From Bacteroidales bacterium UBA5281 (GTDB lineage: Bacteria; Bacteroidota; Bacteroidia; Bacteroidales; Lentimicrobiaceae), in NCBI GenBank assembly GCA_002410555.1, contig DHSR01000033.1, forward strand, positions 124,880-188,879: a DNA stretch of 64,000 bases, read 5' to 3'. The notes beneath the pieces were generated by a model. That model saw only the letters and a list, made by a program, of their open reading frames with translations, had not been told where the DNA came from and made no database searches. Below are positions 18,320 through 27,732 of the stretch, one piece after another (within the stretch, counting starts at the first letter, position 1; every line of letters starts with the position of its first letter). Position numbers and translations under genes: made by a program.

Positions 18320-18340
18320 TAATGACATTAAAGGTACTTT

Positions 18341-18967
18341 ATGAACCATCGAGTAGAATTGTTGATTAAACTCAAAAACCTTACGCCGGCGCAGTTTGCC
18401 GACGAACTAAAGGTGCAGCGGGCCAATGTTTCTCACATACTGAATGGAAGAAACAAACCCAGTCTTGATTTCGTACAGCGTATTATCAGGCGCTATCCCG
18501 ATGTAAATATTCGATGGTTGTTATTTGGGGAAGGCGAAATACTTGCTTTGAGCCACCAGAATAATGACAAGATCGATGAAACTAAGAATGAAGATAAAAA
18601 AGATGAGACCACTCCTCTAAAGCCGGGTGCCCATGTTGTCGCCATGAAGTTATTTCCTGACGAAGATACATCACCGGACACAGAAAGCATTCCTGAAGCG
18701 GTAAAAACTGAAAAAATTGATGTACAAGAAGCTGATTTACTGGAGGATATTGATAAAAATCAAGCTTCTGAAACAGAGAACAAAACAGGCACAGAAAAAT
18801 CGGGGACTGAAAAAAAACAGCTATCTGGTACGCAATCTCCAAACTATTCTGAATATAACCCTACTCAAGCCGGTGTTAATAAAGCAAAAGATCAGAAGCA
18901 GGTGGTTAAAATTATTTTCTTTTACTCCGACCGTACTTTCGAAATATTTCTTCCAGAAGAGAAATAG
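18341..18967 (+). CDS. XRE-type helix-turn-helix DNA-binding protein
   Basis: A 208-residue protein with an N-terminal HTH domain (residues 5-65). It contains TPAQFADELKVQRANVSHIL, then NKPSLDFVQRII and the NIRWLLFGEGE ending typical of Bacteroidota XRE regulators. Residues 75-180 are a low-complexity, acidic and Lys-rich linker, and the last 20 residues (VVKIIFFYSDRTFEIFLPE) form a short conserved beta-rich tail. Its stop is only two bases from the convergent ndk stop. It could bind the repeated motif upstream of its own promoter; this is untested. Confidence 0.87.
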   Translation: MNHRVELLIKLKNLTPAQFADELKVQRANVSHILNGRNKPSLDFVQRIIRRYPDVNIRWLLFGEGEILALSHQNNDKIDETKNEDKKDETTPLKPGAHVVAMKLFPDEDTSPDTESIPEAVKTEKIDVQEADLLEDIDKNQASETENKTGTEKSGTEKKQLSGTQSPNYSEYNPTQAGVNKAKDQKQVVKIIFFYSDRTFEIFLPEEK

Positions 18968-18969
18968 AC

Positions 18970-19389
18970 CTACATCAGTTCCAGATCAGAGAAGAAAAAA
19001 TGACTTTCTATAAGGGCATTTTCATCGCTGTCAGATCCATGAACTGCATTTTCTTCCAGGGATGCTCCAAACATTTTCCGAACTGTACCTTCTTCCGCTT
19101 CCATGGGATTGGTGGCACCTATCAATTTACGGAATGCATTTACGGCATCTTCTTTTTCCAGTACGGCAGCATACACTGCTCCCGATGACATAAATGAAAC
19201 CAGACTATTGTAAAATGGCCTTTCTTTATGTACCTCATAAAATTTTCCTGCCTGCTGACTGCTGAGTTTAACTTTTTTGATGGCAAGAATATTAAATCCG
19301 GCTGTGATTATCATATCCAGAATTTTACCGCTGTGTCCGGCTTGTACAGCCGAGGGCTTTATCATGGTGAATGTTAAATTGCCTTTCAT
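18970..19389 (-). CDS. ndk: Nucleoside diphosphate kinase
   Basis: A 139-residue cytoplasmic enzyme that transfers the gamma phosphate from ATP to NDPs through a phosphohistidine. The active-site histidine is His117 in NAVHGSDS, and MIKPSAVQAG plus GATNPMEAEEGTVRKMF are standard family blocks. Length is normal. It is convergent with the HTH gene. Confidence 0.95.
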   Translation of the reverse strand: MKGNLTFTMIKPSAVQAGHSGKILDMIITAGFNILAIKKVKLSSQQAGKFYEVHKERPFYNSLVSFMSSGAVYAAVLEKEDAVNAFRKLIGATNPMEAEEGTVRKMFGASLEENAVHGSDSDENALIESHFFFSDLELM

Positions 19390-19433
19390 GAGATTTATTA
19401 TTTATTTTAGGGATAAGGTTTTAAATTCATATG

Positions 19434-19467
19434 TTTGGATGACCTATTAACAATATTTCTATTTTTG
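19434..19467 (+). promoter_or_regulatory. Probable Bacteroidota promoter for the nrnA-FKBP operon
   Basis: TTTG (19434-19437) and TATTTTTG (19460-19467) are separated by 22 bases, slightly longer than the preferred 19-21. They precede the TTG start at 19500 by 32 bases. Confidence 0.5.
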
Positions 19468-19499
19468 TGTTCGATTTAAAACCCTAAACTTCATACATT

Positions 19500-20549
19500 T
19501 TGAGTAAATTTTCCCGGGATTCACTAACTGAACTACAAAACCTGCTCGAAACTTCAGGTCCTCTGCTTATAACCACCCATTATAATCCGGATGGTGATGC
19601 GCTGGGTGCTTCACTGGCCTGGCTACATTTCCTGCGTAGCCGGGGTAAAGCTGTTAACCTGATCGTCCCAAACGATTTTCCTGATTTTCTGGGTTGGATG
19701 CCAGGAATCGATCAGGCCTTAATTTATTTCCACCATCGTCATCAGGCCGACCGCCTTCTTGCTGAAGCTGAGATGATCTTTTGCCTCGATTTTAACACTT
19801 TTTCACGTGTCGACCTCTTTACCAAAGAGTTGACGCAATCTTCCGGCAAAAAAATTCTGATTGATCATCATCCCGACCCGGCAGCAGAGTTTGACCTTTA
19901 TTTTTCGGTCACAGAAACTTCTTCTACTGCTGAACTGATATATGATTTAATTAATGACATTGGCACCGTAGAGGAAATTACCAAACCCATTGCGGATTGC
20001 ATCTACGTTGGGATTATGACAGATACTGGCTCCTTCAGTTATGCCTGTAATTATCCGGAAACCTATGAAGCAGTTGCACAATTGGTACGAAGTGGCGTCG
20101 ATTGTGAATCCATTCACCGATTGGTTTATGATACCTATGCTGAATCGCGTATTCGCTTGCTGGGATATTGTCTGAGCGAACGTATGGTAGTTCTTGATGA
20201 ATTTGCCACAGCCTATATCTGGTTAAGCATAGATGATTTAAATCAATTTAATTTTAAACCCGGTGATACAGAAGGTGTTGTTAACTATGCACTGTCGATC
20301 AAAGGTATTGTCTTTGCGGCCCTGTTTACCGAAAAAAAGGATAAAGTCCGGATTTCTTTCCGCTCCAAAGGCGACTTTTCTGTGAATGAATTTGCTAAAA
20401 CTTTATATAGTGGCGGTGGGCACCGCAACGCTTCAGGCGGTGATTCTTTATTGCCATTGGAAGAAACATTGCTGCAGTTTGAGTCTGTATTGCCGGAATA
20501 TAAAGATGCCCTCAGGCAAACCATCAAACAAATGGAATACAAATCTTAA
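19500..20549 (+). CDS. DHH/DHHA1 phosphoesterase, NrnA-like (nanoRNase / pAp phosphatase)
   Basis: A 349-residue cytoplasmic phosphoesterase. The DHH domain has THYNPDGDALGASL, the DHH triplet in LIDHHPDP and IMTDTGSFSY. The DHHA1 substrate-binding domain ends with GGGHRNASGG. NrnA family members degrade 2-5 nt RNAs and dephosphorylate pAp. The start is a TTG codon, since no in-frame ATG precedes the conserved domain. It heads an operon with two FKBP lipoprotein genes (gaps of 10 and 31 bases). Confidence 0.9.
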   Translation: MSKFSRDSLTELQNLLETSGPLLITTHYNPDGDALGASLAWLHFLRSRGKAVNLIVPNDFPDFLGWMPGIDQALIYFHHRHQADRLLAEAEMIFCLDFNTFSRVDLFTKELTQSSGKKILIDHHPDPAAEFDLYFSVTETSSTAELIYDLINDIGTVEEITKPIADCIYVGIMTDTGSFSYACNYPETYEAVAQLVRSGVDCESIHRLVYDTYAESRIRLLGYCLSERMVVLDEFATAYIWLSIDDLNQFNFKPGDTEGVVNYALSIKGIVFAALFTEKKDKVRISFRSKGDFSVNEFAKTLYSGGGHRNASGGDSLLPLEETLLQFESVLPEYKDALRQTIKQMEYKS

Positions 20550-20559
20550 CCGATAACCC

Positions 20560-21087
20560 ATGAAAATCGTGCATCTTCTACTTTTACTAATCCTGTCAGG
20601 TTTTCTTCCGGGCTGCAACTCACAACATCATCGGGAAAGCAGAGGAACAGACCAGAAATCGCTGGAAGAGCCGTTAATTCAGGCGAACAAGCAGGCCATC
20701 AGGGCAGAAGAGCAGCAAATAGAAGATTTCATTAACCGCTATAACTGGAAGATGACAGAAACAGGCTCAGGTCTGCGATATGCGATTTATCATCATGGAA
20801 AGGGTGAAAAGGCGGAACCCGGTAAGATAGCTGTGCTCAAATACAACGTGAAACTCATTAATGGTGATGAAATTTATAATTCGGCCAGGGATGGTCTGAA
20901 AAGTTTTCTGATTGGAAAGGGCGGAGTAGAAAGTGGCCTCGAAGAAGGAATATTATTACTCAGAGTGGGTGACCGAGCAAAATTTATTATACCTTCGCAC
21001 CTCGGTTTTGGACTCCTTGGTGACCAGGGCCAGGTGCCACCCAAATCAACCCTTATTTATGATTTGGAATTGGTAGCATTAAACTAA
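20560..21087 (+). CDS. FKBP-type peptidyl-prolyl isomerase lipoprotein (GldI-like)
   Basis: A 175-residue protein with a lipoprotein signal (LILSGFLPGC, Cys19). A charged helical segment follows (about 35-62), then one FKBP domain with SGLRYAIYHHGKG, SGLEEGILLLRVGDRAKFIIPSHLGFG and a terminal STLIYDLELVAL strand. Bacteroidota GldI proteins look like this and assist folding in the envelope. The downstream gene encodes another FKBP lipoprotein. Confidence 0.88.
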   Translation: MKIVHLLLLLILSGFLPGCNSQHHRESRGTDQKSLEEPLIQANKQAIRAEEQQIEDFINRYNWKMTETGSGLRYAIYHHGKGEKAEPGKIAVLKYNVKLINGDEIYNSARDGLKSFLIGKGGVESGLEEGILLLRVGDRAKFIIPSHLGFGLLGDQGQVPPKSTLIYDLELVALN

Positions 21088-21118
21088 TAATCAAAATTTT
21101 AAGTAAATTTTCTGGCAA

Positions 21119-22447
21119 ATGACCTTTAAAAAATTAAATCTTGTCCTGGTCACTATGGTTTTGGTGGCCCTGGTTTTCTCCTGTTCCAAACATCCGGGTT
21201 TCAAAAAAACTTCCGATGGTTTGTATTACAAATTTCATGTTAAAAGCGACGATACCACTAAAGTGAAACGTGGTATGATCCTGGAAATTCTGATCAATTA
21301 TTCCATCAATGATTCTGTATTATTTAATTCTGCCGACAATCCCGGTGAATTTCTTATTCCTCTGGATTCAGCCACCTACAAAGGAGATCTTTACGATGCA
21401 CTTGCCATGATGGTTCCTGGGGATAGTGCCACTTTTATCAGTAGTGCAGATTCGTTTTTCCTGAAGACCATCCGGATGCCAACGATACCCGATTCCGCTT
21501 TTATAGGTAAAGACATTCAATTCAACATTAAAATGATTTCAGCCAAAACACGCGAACAACTGGATGCACAGCGTCGGGCTGAACTTGCAGAGCTTAAGCT
21601 TCAGGATGAATCTCTGTTTGATCAGTTTCTCATTAAAAGAAATGTCAATATTGAACCTCTTGAATCCGGAGTATACTACATTGAAGAAATTAAAGGTACC
21701 GGACGTAAACCCGCTGACGGAGATATGGTTACCGTTCATTTTATTGTTTCCACTATTCAGGGCGATACGCTTTATTCCAGCTATGAACAAGCCCGTCCTA
21801 TGACCTGGGAAGCAGGTAAAATATTTGATAATGAAGGGGCTACAGAAGGACTCAACCGGATGTCCAAAGGCAGTAAGGCTATGGTCATTGTTCCTTCCGA
21901 ACTCGCTTTTGGTGAACAGGGCAGGGGACAGATTATTGCTCCCAATACCAGTCTGGTTTATGAATTTGAAATCGTTGATTTCAAACCCAAATCTGTTTAT
22001 GAAGCAGAGCAGGAAGCCATTCGCAAAAAAGCCGAAGCAGAAAAAAACAAGGCAAGCCTTGATGAAGCCTCTGAAAGAGCTTCATACATCAAAAAGAATA
22101 ACATTACAGTAAAACCAACTGCCAGTGGACTTTATTATATTGAAACCAAAGCAGGCAGCGGAGAACAGGTAGTGAGCGGTAAAACGGTTAAGGTTCATTA
22201 TACCGGAACTTTGCTGAATGGCCAAAAATTTGATTCTTCTGTCGACCGGGGTGAACCCATCGAATTTGTACTGGGTCAGGGTCAGGTCATTCAGGGTTGG
22301 GATGAAGGTATCGCCATGATGAAAGAAGGGGGTAAAGCCCGTCTGATCATTCCTTCAAACATCGCCTATGGCCCTCAGGGTCGTATGCCGACCATTCCAC
22401 CAAATTCAACCCTGGTTTTTGATGTGGAACTAATAGATGTAAAATAA
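21119..22447 (+). CDS. FKBP-type peptidyl-prolyl isomerase lipoprotein with three FKBP domains
   Basis: A 442-residue envelope protein with a lipoprotein signal peptide (VALVFSCSKH, Cys22). Three FKBP-like units are visible. The first (about 30-135) is degenerate, the second (about 180-292) and third (about 345-442) have recognisable SKGSKAMVIVPSELAFGEQG and MKEGGKARLIIPSNIAYGPQG blocks. The helical, Lys/Glu-rich linker at about 293-330 separates units two and three. Only the last domain has the full set of active-site aromatics, so it is probably the main catalytic unit. Confidence 0.9.
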   Translation: MTFKKLNLVLVTMVLVALVFSCSKHPGFKKTSDGLYYKFHVKSDDTTKVKRGMILEILINYSINDSVLFNSADNPGEFLIPLDSATYKGDLYDALAMMVPGDSATFISSADSFFLKTIRMPTIPDSAFIGKDIQFNIKMISAKTREQLDAQRRAELAELKLQDESLFDQFLIKRNVNIEPLESGVYYIEEIKGTGRKPADGDMVTVHFIVSTIQGDTLYSSYEQARPMTWEAGKIFDNEGATEGLNRMSKGSKAMVIVPSELAFGEQGRGQIIAPNTSLVYEFEIVDFKPKSVYEAEQEAIRKKAEAEKNKASLDEASERASYIKKNNITVKPTASGLYYIETKAGSGEQVVSGKTVKVHYTGTLLNGQKFDSSVDRGEPIEFVLGQGQVIQGWDEGIAMMKEGGKARLIIPSNIAYGPQGRMPTIPPNSTLVFDVELIDVK

Positions 22448-22467
22448 ATCGTATAACAAACAACCGG

Positions 22468-22504
22468 AAAAATGCCATGACACTGAGTTATGGCATTTTT
22501 TTTG
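22468..22504. terminator. Strong bidirectional terminator
   Basis: AAAAATGCCAT (22468-22478) pairs perfectly with ATGGCATTTTT (22490-22500), with an 11-base loop and T-runs on both strands. It lies between the convergent FKBP and cysQ genes, and the downstream T-run reaches 22504. Confidence 0.85.
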
Positions 22505-22506
22505 AG

Positions 22507-23364
22507 TTAGATGTCAATAATTTCAGGGGAGATATACCGCGGATCCAATACTATAAATTCAGGATTAAGCAAAGTATCACGATGATAAGACAAACGTTTT
22601 TTACCCGGGTAGGAAACTACACTCATGCCTGCTCCTTCAGCAATGGCCTGACCGGCAGCAGTATCCCACTGCATGGTAGGTGAAAAACGGGGATAAAGCT
22701 GTACCATACCTTCAGCCATACGGCAAAACTTAATCGAGCTTCCCACATTGATGGTTTTAACCGAGCTAAAATGGTTTTTTATCCGTTTTAACCAGGTTTC
22801 TGCTTTATTTGAAAAATGCGAACTGCTTAACATAATCCAGGTGTCCTTTGATTTTGGAACCACGGGTAGTTTCAGGGAAGCATCCAGCCAGTCGTGAAAA
22901 GTAGTTTTCTTTATAAGTGGTTCCTCATCTTCAAGAATAAACCGGTAGGATCCCATCTGCTGCCCACCGAAATAGAGCTGACTGCCTGCGGGAATAAAGA
23001 TGACACCGAAAAGCGGAAAACCATCCTCGATTAAAGCAATATTAACCGTAAATTCTCCATTACGTTTTACAAATTCTTTGGTACCATCCAGTGGGTCAAT
23101 AAGCCAGTAACGGCTCCAGCTTCTGCGAATGCTCCAGGACGGGGCATTTTCTTCTTCGCTTAATAGAGGTAACCCGCTTTCGGCAAGTAGGGATTTGATG
23201 CAGTTGTGGGAAGCCAGATCAGCATCTGTCAGCGGACTCTGATCCGGTTTATAACTCACCTCAAAATCCCGGTTGTAGATGGCAGCGATAGCCGCACCGG
23301 CCTTTATGGCTGCGTCAATGGCTATAGCATAAAGTTCATTCGTAGTATGGGCAAATTCAGACAT
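22507..23364 (-). CDS. cysQ: 3'(2'),5'-bisphosphate nucleotidase CysQ
   Basis: A 285-residue inositol-monophosphatase-fold enzyme that removes pAp made during sulfate assimilation. Metal-binding motifs are intact: LSEEEN, DPLDGTKEFVKRNGEFTVNIALI (the CysQ-type signature, quoted in part) and WDTAAGQAIAEGAG. It is 76 bases downstream of uvrB on the same strand. NrnA, another pAp phosphatase candidate, is encoded 2 kb away, and cysH is at 61.7 kb. Confidence 0.92.
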   Translation of the reverse strand: MSEFAHTTNELYAIAIDAAIKAGAAIAAIYNRDFEVSYKPDQSPLTDADLASHNCIKSLLAESGLPLLSEEENAPSWSIRRSWSRYWLIDPLDGTKEFVKRNGEFTVNIALIEDGFPLFGVIFIPAGSQLYFGGQQMGSYRFILEDEEPLIKKTTFHDWLDASLKLPVVPKSKDTWIMLSSSHFSNKAETWLKRIKNHFSSVKTINVGSSIKFCRMAEGMVQLYPRFSPTMQWDTAAGQAIAEGAGMSVVSYPGKKRLSYHRDTLLNPEFIVLDPRYISPEIIDI

Positions 23365-23440
23365 GGTCTTTTTTTATGTGCGTAACTTATTGATGGCCAG
23401 ATTCAAATCACTAAATTCTTAAGTTTTAACTCACTCATGC

Positions 23441-25462
23441 TTATGCTTCATTTTTAAATAATTCCTGCAGAGCGAACATTTCATCGCGTAGCCGGGCTGC
23501 TTCAATAAAATTGAGTTCTTTGGCTGCCTTTTCCATAGCTTTTCTTGTTTGATTGATGCTTTTCTGTAACTGATCCTTATTCATGTATTTCACTACCGGA
23601 TCAGCCGCAAGGCTAAGGTGGTCGGGCCCGATATAGGCTTTTTGACCGGTTACCTGGTCTACCACCGAAGTTTGCCCCATAATGGCGTGAAGCGACTTTA
23701 CAATTTGTTTCGGAGTAATATTGTGCTTTTCGTTGTAGGCTACTTGTTTTTCACGTCTGCGATCGGTTTCATCAATGGCCCGGCGCATAGAATCTGTTAT
23801 TTTATCAGCGTACATAATCACTTTGCTGTTGATGTTACGGGCAGCGCGTCCTGCGGTTTGAGTCAATGATCGTTCCGATCGCAGGAATCCTTCTTTATCA
23901 GCATCCAGGATTGCTACCAAAGATACTTCGGGCAGATCCAGACCTTCCCGCAACAGGTTCACTCCAACCAGCACATCAAAGGCGCCCATGCGTAAATCCC
24001 TGAGAATTTCAACGCGCTCCAGGGTGTCCACATCAGAATGGATATATCGCGAATTGATGTCGAGCCGGGTAAGATATTTGGTAAGTTCTTCTGCCATACG
24101 CTTGGTAAGGGTGGTAACCAGAGTACGACCACCATTTTTGACGGTTTTACTAATTTCTTCCAACAAATCATCCACCTGATTGCCAGCCGGACGCACTTCA
24201 ACCGGCGGATCAATCAGGCCGGTAGGCCGGATAAGTTGCTCAACCACAACCCCTTCAGATTGCTGAAGCTCAAAATCAGCGGGAGTAGCACTCACGTAAA
24301 TGGTTTGACCGGTCAGATTCTCAAATTCATCAAATTTTAAAGGCCGGTTGTCCATAGCAGATGGCAGCCGGAATCCATATTCCACCAGGGTTTGCTTCCG
24401 CGATCTGTCGCCGCCATACATGGCTCTGATCTGTGAAACTGTAACATGACTTTCGTCAATTACCGTTAAAAAATCATCCGGAAAGTAATCCAGCAGACAG
24501 AAAGGCCTGGAGCCTACTGCGCGTCCATCAAAATAACGCGAATAGTTTTCGATGCCTGAACAATAGCCAAGTTCGCGCATCATTTCTATATCGTAGCTCA
24601 CCCTGTCCTCAAGCCGTTTGGCTTCCATTGGCCGGTCAAGTTGTTTGAAATATTCAGTTTGCTGAACCATGTCATCCTGAATTTCATCCAGGGCCGACTT
24701 CATTTTATCCTTTGATGTTACAAAAATATTGGCTGGATAGATATTTATACTTTCCAGTTTCTCAATTACATGACCATCAATGGGATGAATGGTTTCAATG
24801 GTTTCCAGTTCGTCGTCCCAGAAGATAAGCCTGACTGCAAAATCGCTATAGGCTGGAAATATATCCACAGTATCGCCTTTAACCCTGAAATTTCCCCGCG
24901 TAAAGTCCGCTTCAGTACGGCTGTATAAACCTTCTACGAACGACCACAGTAGTTTATTGCGTGCTACTTTGTCCCCCCGTTGCAGATGAATTACACTGTT
25001 GGCAAAATCGGCCGGATTGCCAATGCCATAAATACAAGAAACCGAGGATACCACAATGATGTCACGCCGTCCGGAAAGCAGAGATGAGGTAGTACTCAAT
25101 CTTAATTTCTCAATTTCTTCGTTTATGGATAAATCCTTTTCAATATAGGTATTGGTAGTTGGAATAAAGGCTTCCGGCTGATAGTAATCATAGTAGGAAA
25201 CAAAATATTCTACTGCATTCTCGGGAAAGAATTGTTTAAATTCTCCATATAGCTGTGCTGCAAGTGTTTTATTGTGGCTCAGTATCAAAGTTGGCCGGTT
25301 TACCCGGGCAATAACATTGGCTATGGTAAAGGTTTTACCCGAGCCAGTCACTCCAAGCAATACCTGAGCGGGATCGCCCCGGCGCAAGCCTTCCTCAAGC
25401 TGCTGTATGGCTTCCGGCTGATCGCCCGTAGGTTGAAAATCAGATATAAGTTTAAAATCCAT
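23441..25462 (-). CDS. uvrB: Excinuclease ABC subunit UvrB
   Basis: A 673-residue damage-verification helicase of nucleotide excision repair. Walker A GVTGSGKT is at residues 37-44. The beta-hairpin segment YYDYYQPEAFIP that clamps DNA is intact, as are VIDESHV, the helicase motif RAARNINS and the C-terminal UVR domain that binds UvrC (residues about 632-668). It starts 51 bases after the second EEP gene and may be part of the mutL run. Confidence 0.97.
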   Translation of the reverse strand: MDFKLISDFQPTGDQPEAIQQLEEGLRRGDPAQVLLGVTGSGKTFTIANVIARVNRPTLILSHNKTLAAQLYGEFKQFFPENAVEYFVSYYDYYQPEAFIPTTNTYIEKDLSINEEIEKLRLSTTSSLLSGRRDIIVVSSVSCIYGIGNPADFANSVIHLQRGDKVARNKLLWSFVEGLYSRTEADFTRGNFRVKGDTVDIFPAYSDFAVRLIFWDDELETIETIHPIDGHVIEKLESINIYPANIFVTSKDKMKSALDEIQDDMVQQTEYFKQLDRPMEAKRLEDRVSYDIEMMRELGYCSGIENYSRYFDGRAVGSRPFCLLDYFPDDFLTVIDESHVTVSQIRAMYGGDRSRKQTLVEYGFRLPSAMDNRPLKFDEFENLTGQTIYVSATPADFELQQSEGVVVEQLIRPTGLIDPPVEVRPAGNQVDDLLEEISKTVKNGGRTLVTTLTKRMAEELTKYLTRLDINSRYIHSDVDTLERVEILRDLRMGAFDVLVGVNLLREGLDLPEVSLVAILDADKEGFLRSERSLTQTAGRAARNINSKVIMYADKITDSMRRAIDETDRRREKQVAYNEKHNITPKQIVKSLHAIMGQTSVVDQVTGQKAYIGPDHLSLAADPVVKYMNKDQLQKSINQTRKAMEKAAKELNFIEAARLRDEMFALQELFKNEA

Positions 25463-25513
25463 GTTTTGTACAAAAGTATAGAGTAATTTTCAATCTGTGT
25501 CAAAAAGAAACAA

Positions 25514-26563
25514 TCATTCGGTAAGATCAAAGCTTATGCCAACAGGATAATGATCAGAATGACCAAATGAAAAGTGCTCATAATGCATGGCACGTATCTG
25601 AGGAGCGGTAAAAATGTGATCAATTTTTAAAGGGAAAGTACTCTTTAGATAGGTTCTTCGCCAACCGTGTCCTTTAAGGAAAGAAGCATCTTTCAATCTG
25701 ATGCCAATCTGCCGGTAGGCATAGGAAGCAGGTGTATCGTTAAAATCTCCGGCAAGCAATACAGGAAAAGGACTATCCTCAATCAATTTCTTTAAAGCTT
25801 TAATTTCAAGAGCGCGATGTTTAAAAGCATTTCTTAACTTACGGAAAGTGCGAATGAGCTTGCGCAAAGTAGATCGTTTTATGGTTTCATTTACATTGGG
25901 TTGAAGCAACTTCCGTTCAGAGTTCAACATAATTGATCTCAGATGAACATTGATGAGCCGGATGGTTTGTTCGGGAAAGACAACATCTGCATATACTGCA
26001 AACACTTCTCCGTGTGAGCTGAGTTTCCCACCATTGATTAAAGGATATGCAGAAAATATAACATTGGTATTTGAACGCTCTTTTGGAAAATAATGTGGGT
26101 ATTGCCTGTAAATCTCATCATCAGATTTGATTTTTCGGAAATGAAATTCCTGGAAAAACATAATTTCAGGCGATTGCATAAGTAAATCTTTCAGTACTCC
26201 ATTCCCTTTCTCAGCGGCTTTAGCTTTTCGGGGCATGTAAAATCCCTCAATATTATAGCTGATCAGGTTATATTTTCCAATATTCCGGTTGGCTTTAAGC
26301 GGAAGCGAATAATGACGAAGCATCAGGGGTGATCCGAGTATTAAAAATATCAATAATATCCAAAACCATCTTCTGTTTTTCAGATTAAACAGGGTATTCA
26401 GTAAATGAATTCCATAAAGGATTGGAAAGCCCAGACCAGCAAACGCAAAAATGTAGCAGATGCCGGGGTTGATAAATCCTGCCAGAAGCGATGTCAGATA
26501 AATGATAAATGCTAAGGCTGAAGTTGTTAAAAAGACTATTCGGGATATCTTGTTCACTCTCAT
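25514..26563 (-). CDS. Endonuclease/exonuclease/phosphatase family membrane protein (downstream paralogue)
   Basis: A 349-residue protein with three N-terminal membrane helices (about 10-90) and a periplasmic or cytoplasmic EEP domain from about residue 100. Catalytic signatures are SYNIEGF, the FQEFHF glutamate, AGDFNDTPASYAY and the terminal HSDHYPV. Its start overlaps the stop of the upstream paralogue by four bases. Substrate unknown; family members cleave phosphodiesters in nucleic acids or phospholipids. Confidence 0.88.
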   Translation of the reverse strand: MRVNKISRIVFLTTSALAFIIYLTSLLAGFINPGICYIFAFAGLGFPILYGIHLLNTLFNLKNRRWFWILLIFLILGSPLMLRHYSLPLKANRNIGKYNLISYNIEGFYMPRKAKAAEKGNGVLKDLLMQSPEIMFFQEFHFRKIKSDDEIYRQYPHYFPKERSNTNVIFSAYPLINGGKLSSHGEVFAVYADVVFPEQTIRLINVHLRSIMLNSERKLLQPNVNETIKRSTLRKLIRTFRKLRNAFKHRALEIKALKKLIEDSPFPVLLAGDFNDTPASYAYRQIGIRLKDASFLKGHGWRRTYLKSTFPLKIDHIFTAPQIRAMHYEHFSFGHSDHYPVGISFDLTE

Positions 26564-27732
26564 TTTTGAGCAGGAGGATTGAAAACTAAAAGTGATTTTA
26601 TTGGATAGTGATCTGACCAGACTTTTTTTAATCGATCGAAGTTAAGTGCTGTAAAATATTTATCCTGATACAACAAATAATCGATTCTAAAATAGGGCAT
26701 GAGATTACCTGCATAGGTTTCACTAATGCCTTTGCCGGCTTTGCGGTATGCATCGGTGAGGTTAGCAGCAATCTGGTGGTATGCATAAGAAGAAGGTGTA
26801 TCATTAAAATCGCCACAGACAATAACAGGGTAGGGGGATTCGGTAATTTTTTCTCCAACTGCCCTTGCCTGGGATGCTCTCCGTATAAAAGCACCCTGTA
26901 ATTTTCGTAATATCTTTTTTGACCGCTCCGAAAAAAAATCAGAATCTTCCTGTCGTTTTCTTAATTCAGTAACAAAGAGATAATCTTCCTCACTTAGCTG
27001 AATAGACTCAAGATGCAGATTGAACAGCCGTAAGGTGTCTCCATTTTTCACTATATCTGTATACACACAGGTATTGAATACATTATCCTTAAATCGGATG
27101 ATACCTGCATTTACGATGGGCCAACGGCTGAAAGTTGCAATACCGTAAGGCCTGACTTTACCATTAAAGCTGGTATATATGATATATTCATGCTTTAACC
27201 CGCTATATTTACGGATAGAATCTGCAATAACCACATCATCATGTTTACCTGCATGAAATTCCTGGATACATAGCAAATCGGGCTGGCTGGCGTTGATGTA
27301 TTGAAAAATACTATCAGTCAGCTGTGATATCCGTCCATGTTTCCAGTTATAAAGATCGAAAAGCCTGACATTATAAGACAATAAATTTATGTTTGAATCG
27401 CTTTTTTCTATGCCGGCAGGTTGGCGGTTGAACTGCATAAAATTACCCAGTCGTCCCCATATCAGCAATGTAGAAAGCACGGGAATGAACATAAATTTGG
27501 GCCGGACAAACAGCCAGAGAGGCAACATCAGGATATTAAGCAGGGCGATCCAGGGAAAAACCAGGCCTGTAAAAGCCAGGGGCCAGAAGCGATCAGGAGG
27601 GATGTATGCGGCCAGGTAACCCAGGAGTAAGACAAAGAGGATCAATCCTTGCAGCAACAGCAAGAGTCGTGAAAGAAAACTGAATCCTGGTCGTTTAAGT
27701 GACTTTGCTGACATAACTATGCCATCGCCCAT
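26560..27732 (-). CDS. Endonuclease/exonuclease/phosphatase family membrane protein (upstream paralogue)
   Basis: A 390-residue protein with the same plan as its downstream neighbour: three membrane helices (about 15-95), then an EEP domain with SYNVRLFDLY, CIQEFHAG, CGDFNDTPSSYAYHQ and SDHYPI. The start codon overlaps the stop of the preceding rhomboid gene by one base. The two tandem paralogues look like an old duplication. An ATG six codons downstream (MSAKSLKRPG) is an alternative start. Confidence 0.88.
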   Translation of the reverse strand: MGDGIVMSAKSLKRPGFSFLSRLLLLLQGLILFVLLLGYLAAYIPPDRFWPLAFTGLVFPWIALLNILMLPLWLFVRPKFMFIPVLSTLLIWGRLGNFMQFNRQPAGIEKSDSNINLLSYNVRLFDLYNWKHGRISQLTDSIFQYINASQPDLLCIQEFHAGKHDDVVIADSIRKYSGLKHEYIIYTSFNGKVRPYGIATFSRWPIVNAGIIRFKDNVFNTCVYTDIVKNGDTLRLFNLHLESIQLSEEDYLFVTELRKRQEDSDFFSERSKKILRKLQGAFIRRASQARAVGEKITESPYPVIVCGDFNDTPSSYAYHQIAANLTDAYRKAGKGISETYAGNLMPYFRIDYLLYQDKYFTALNFDRLKKVWSDHYPIKSLLVFNPPAQK

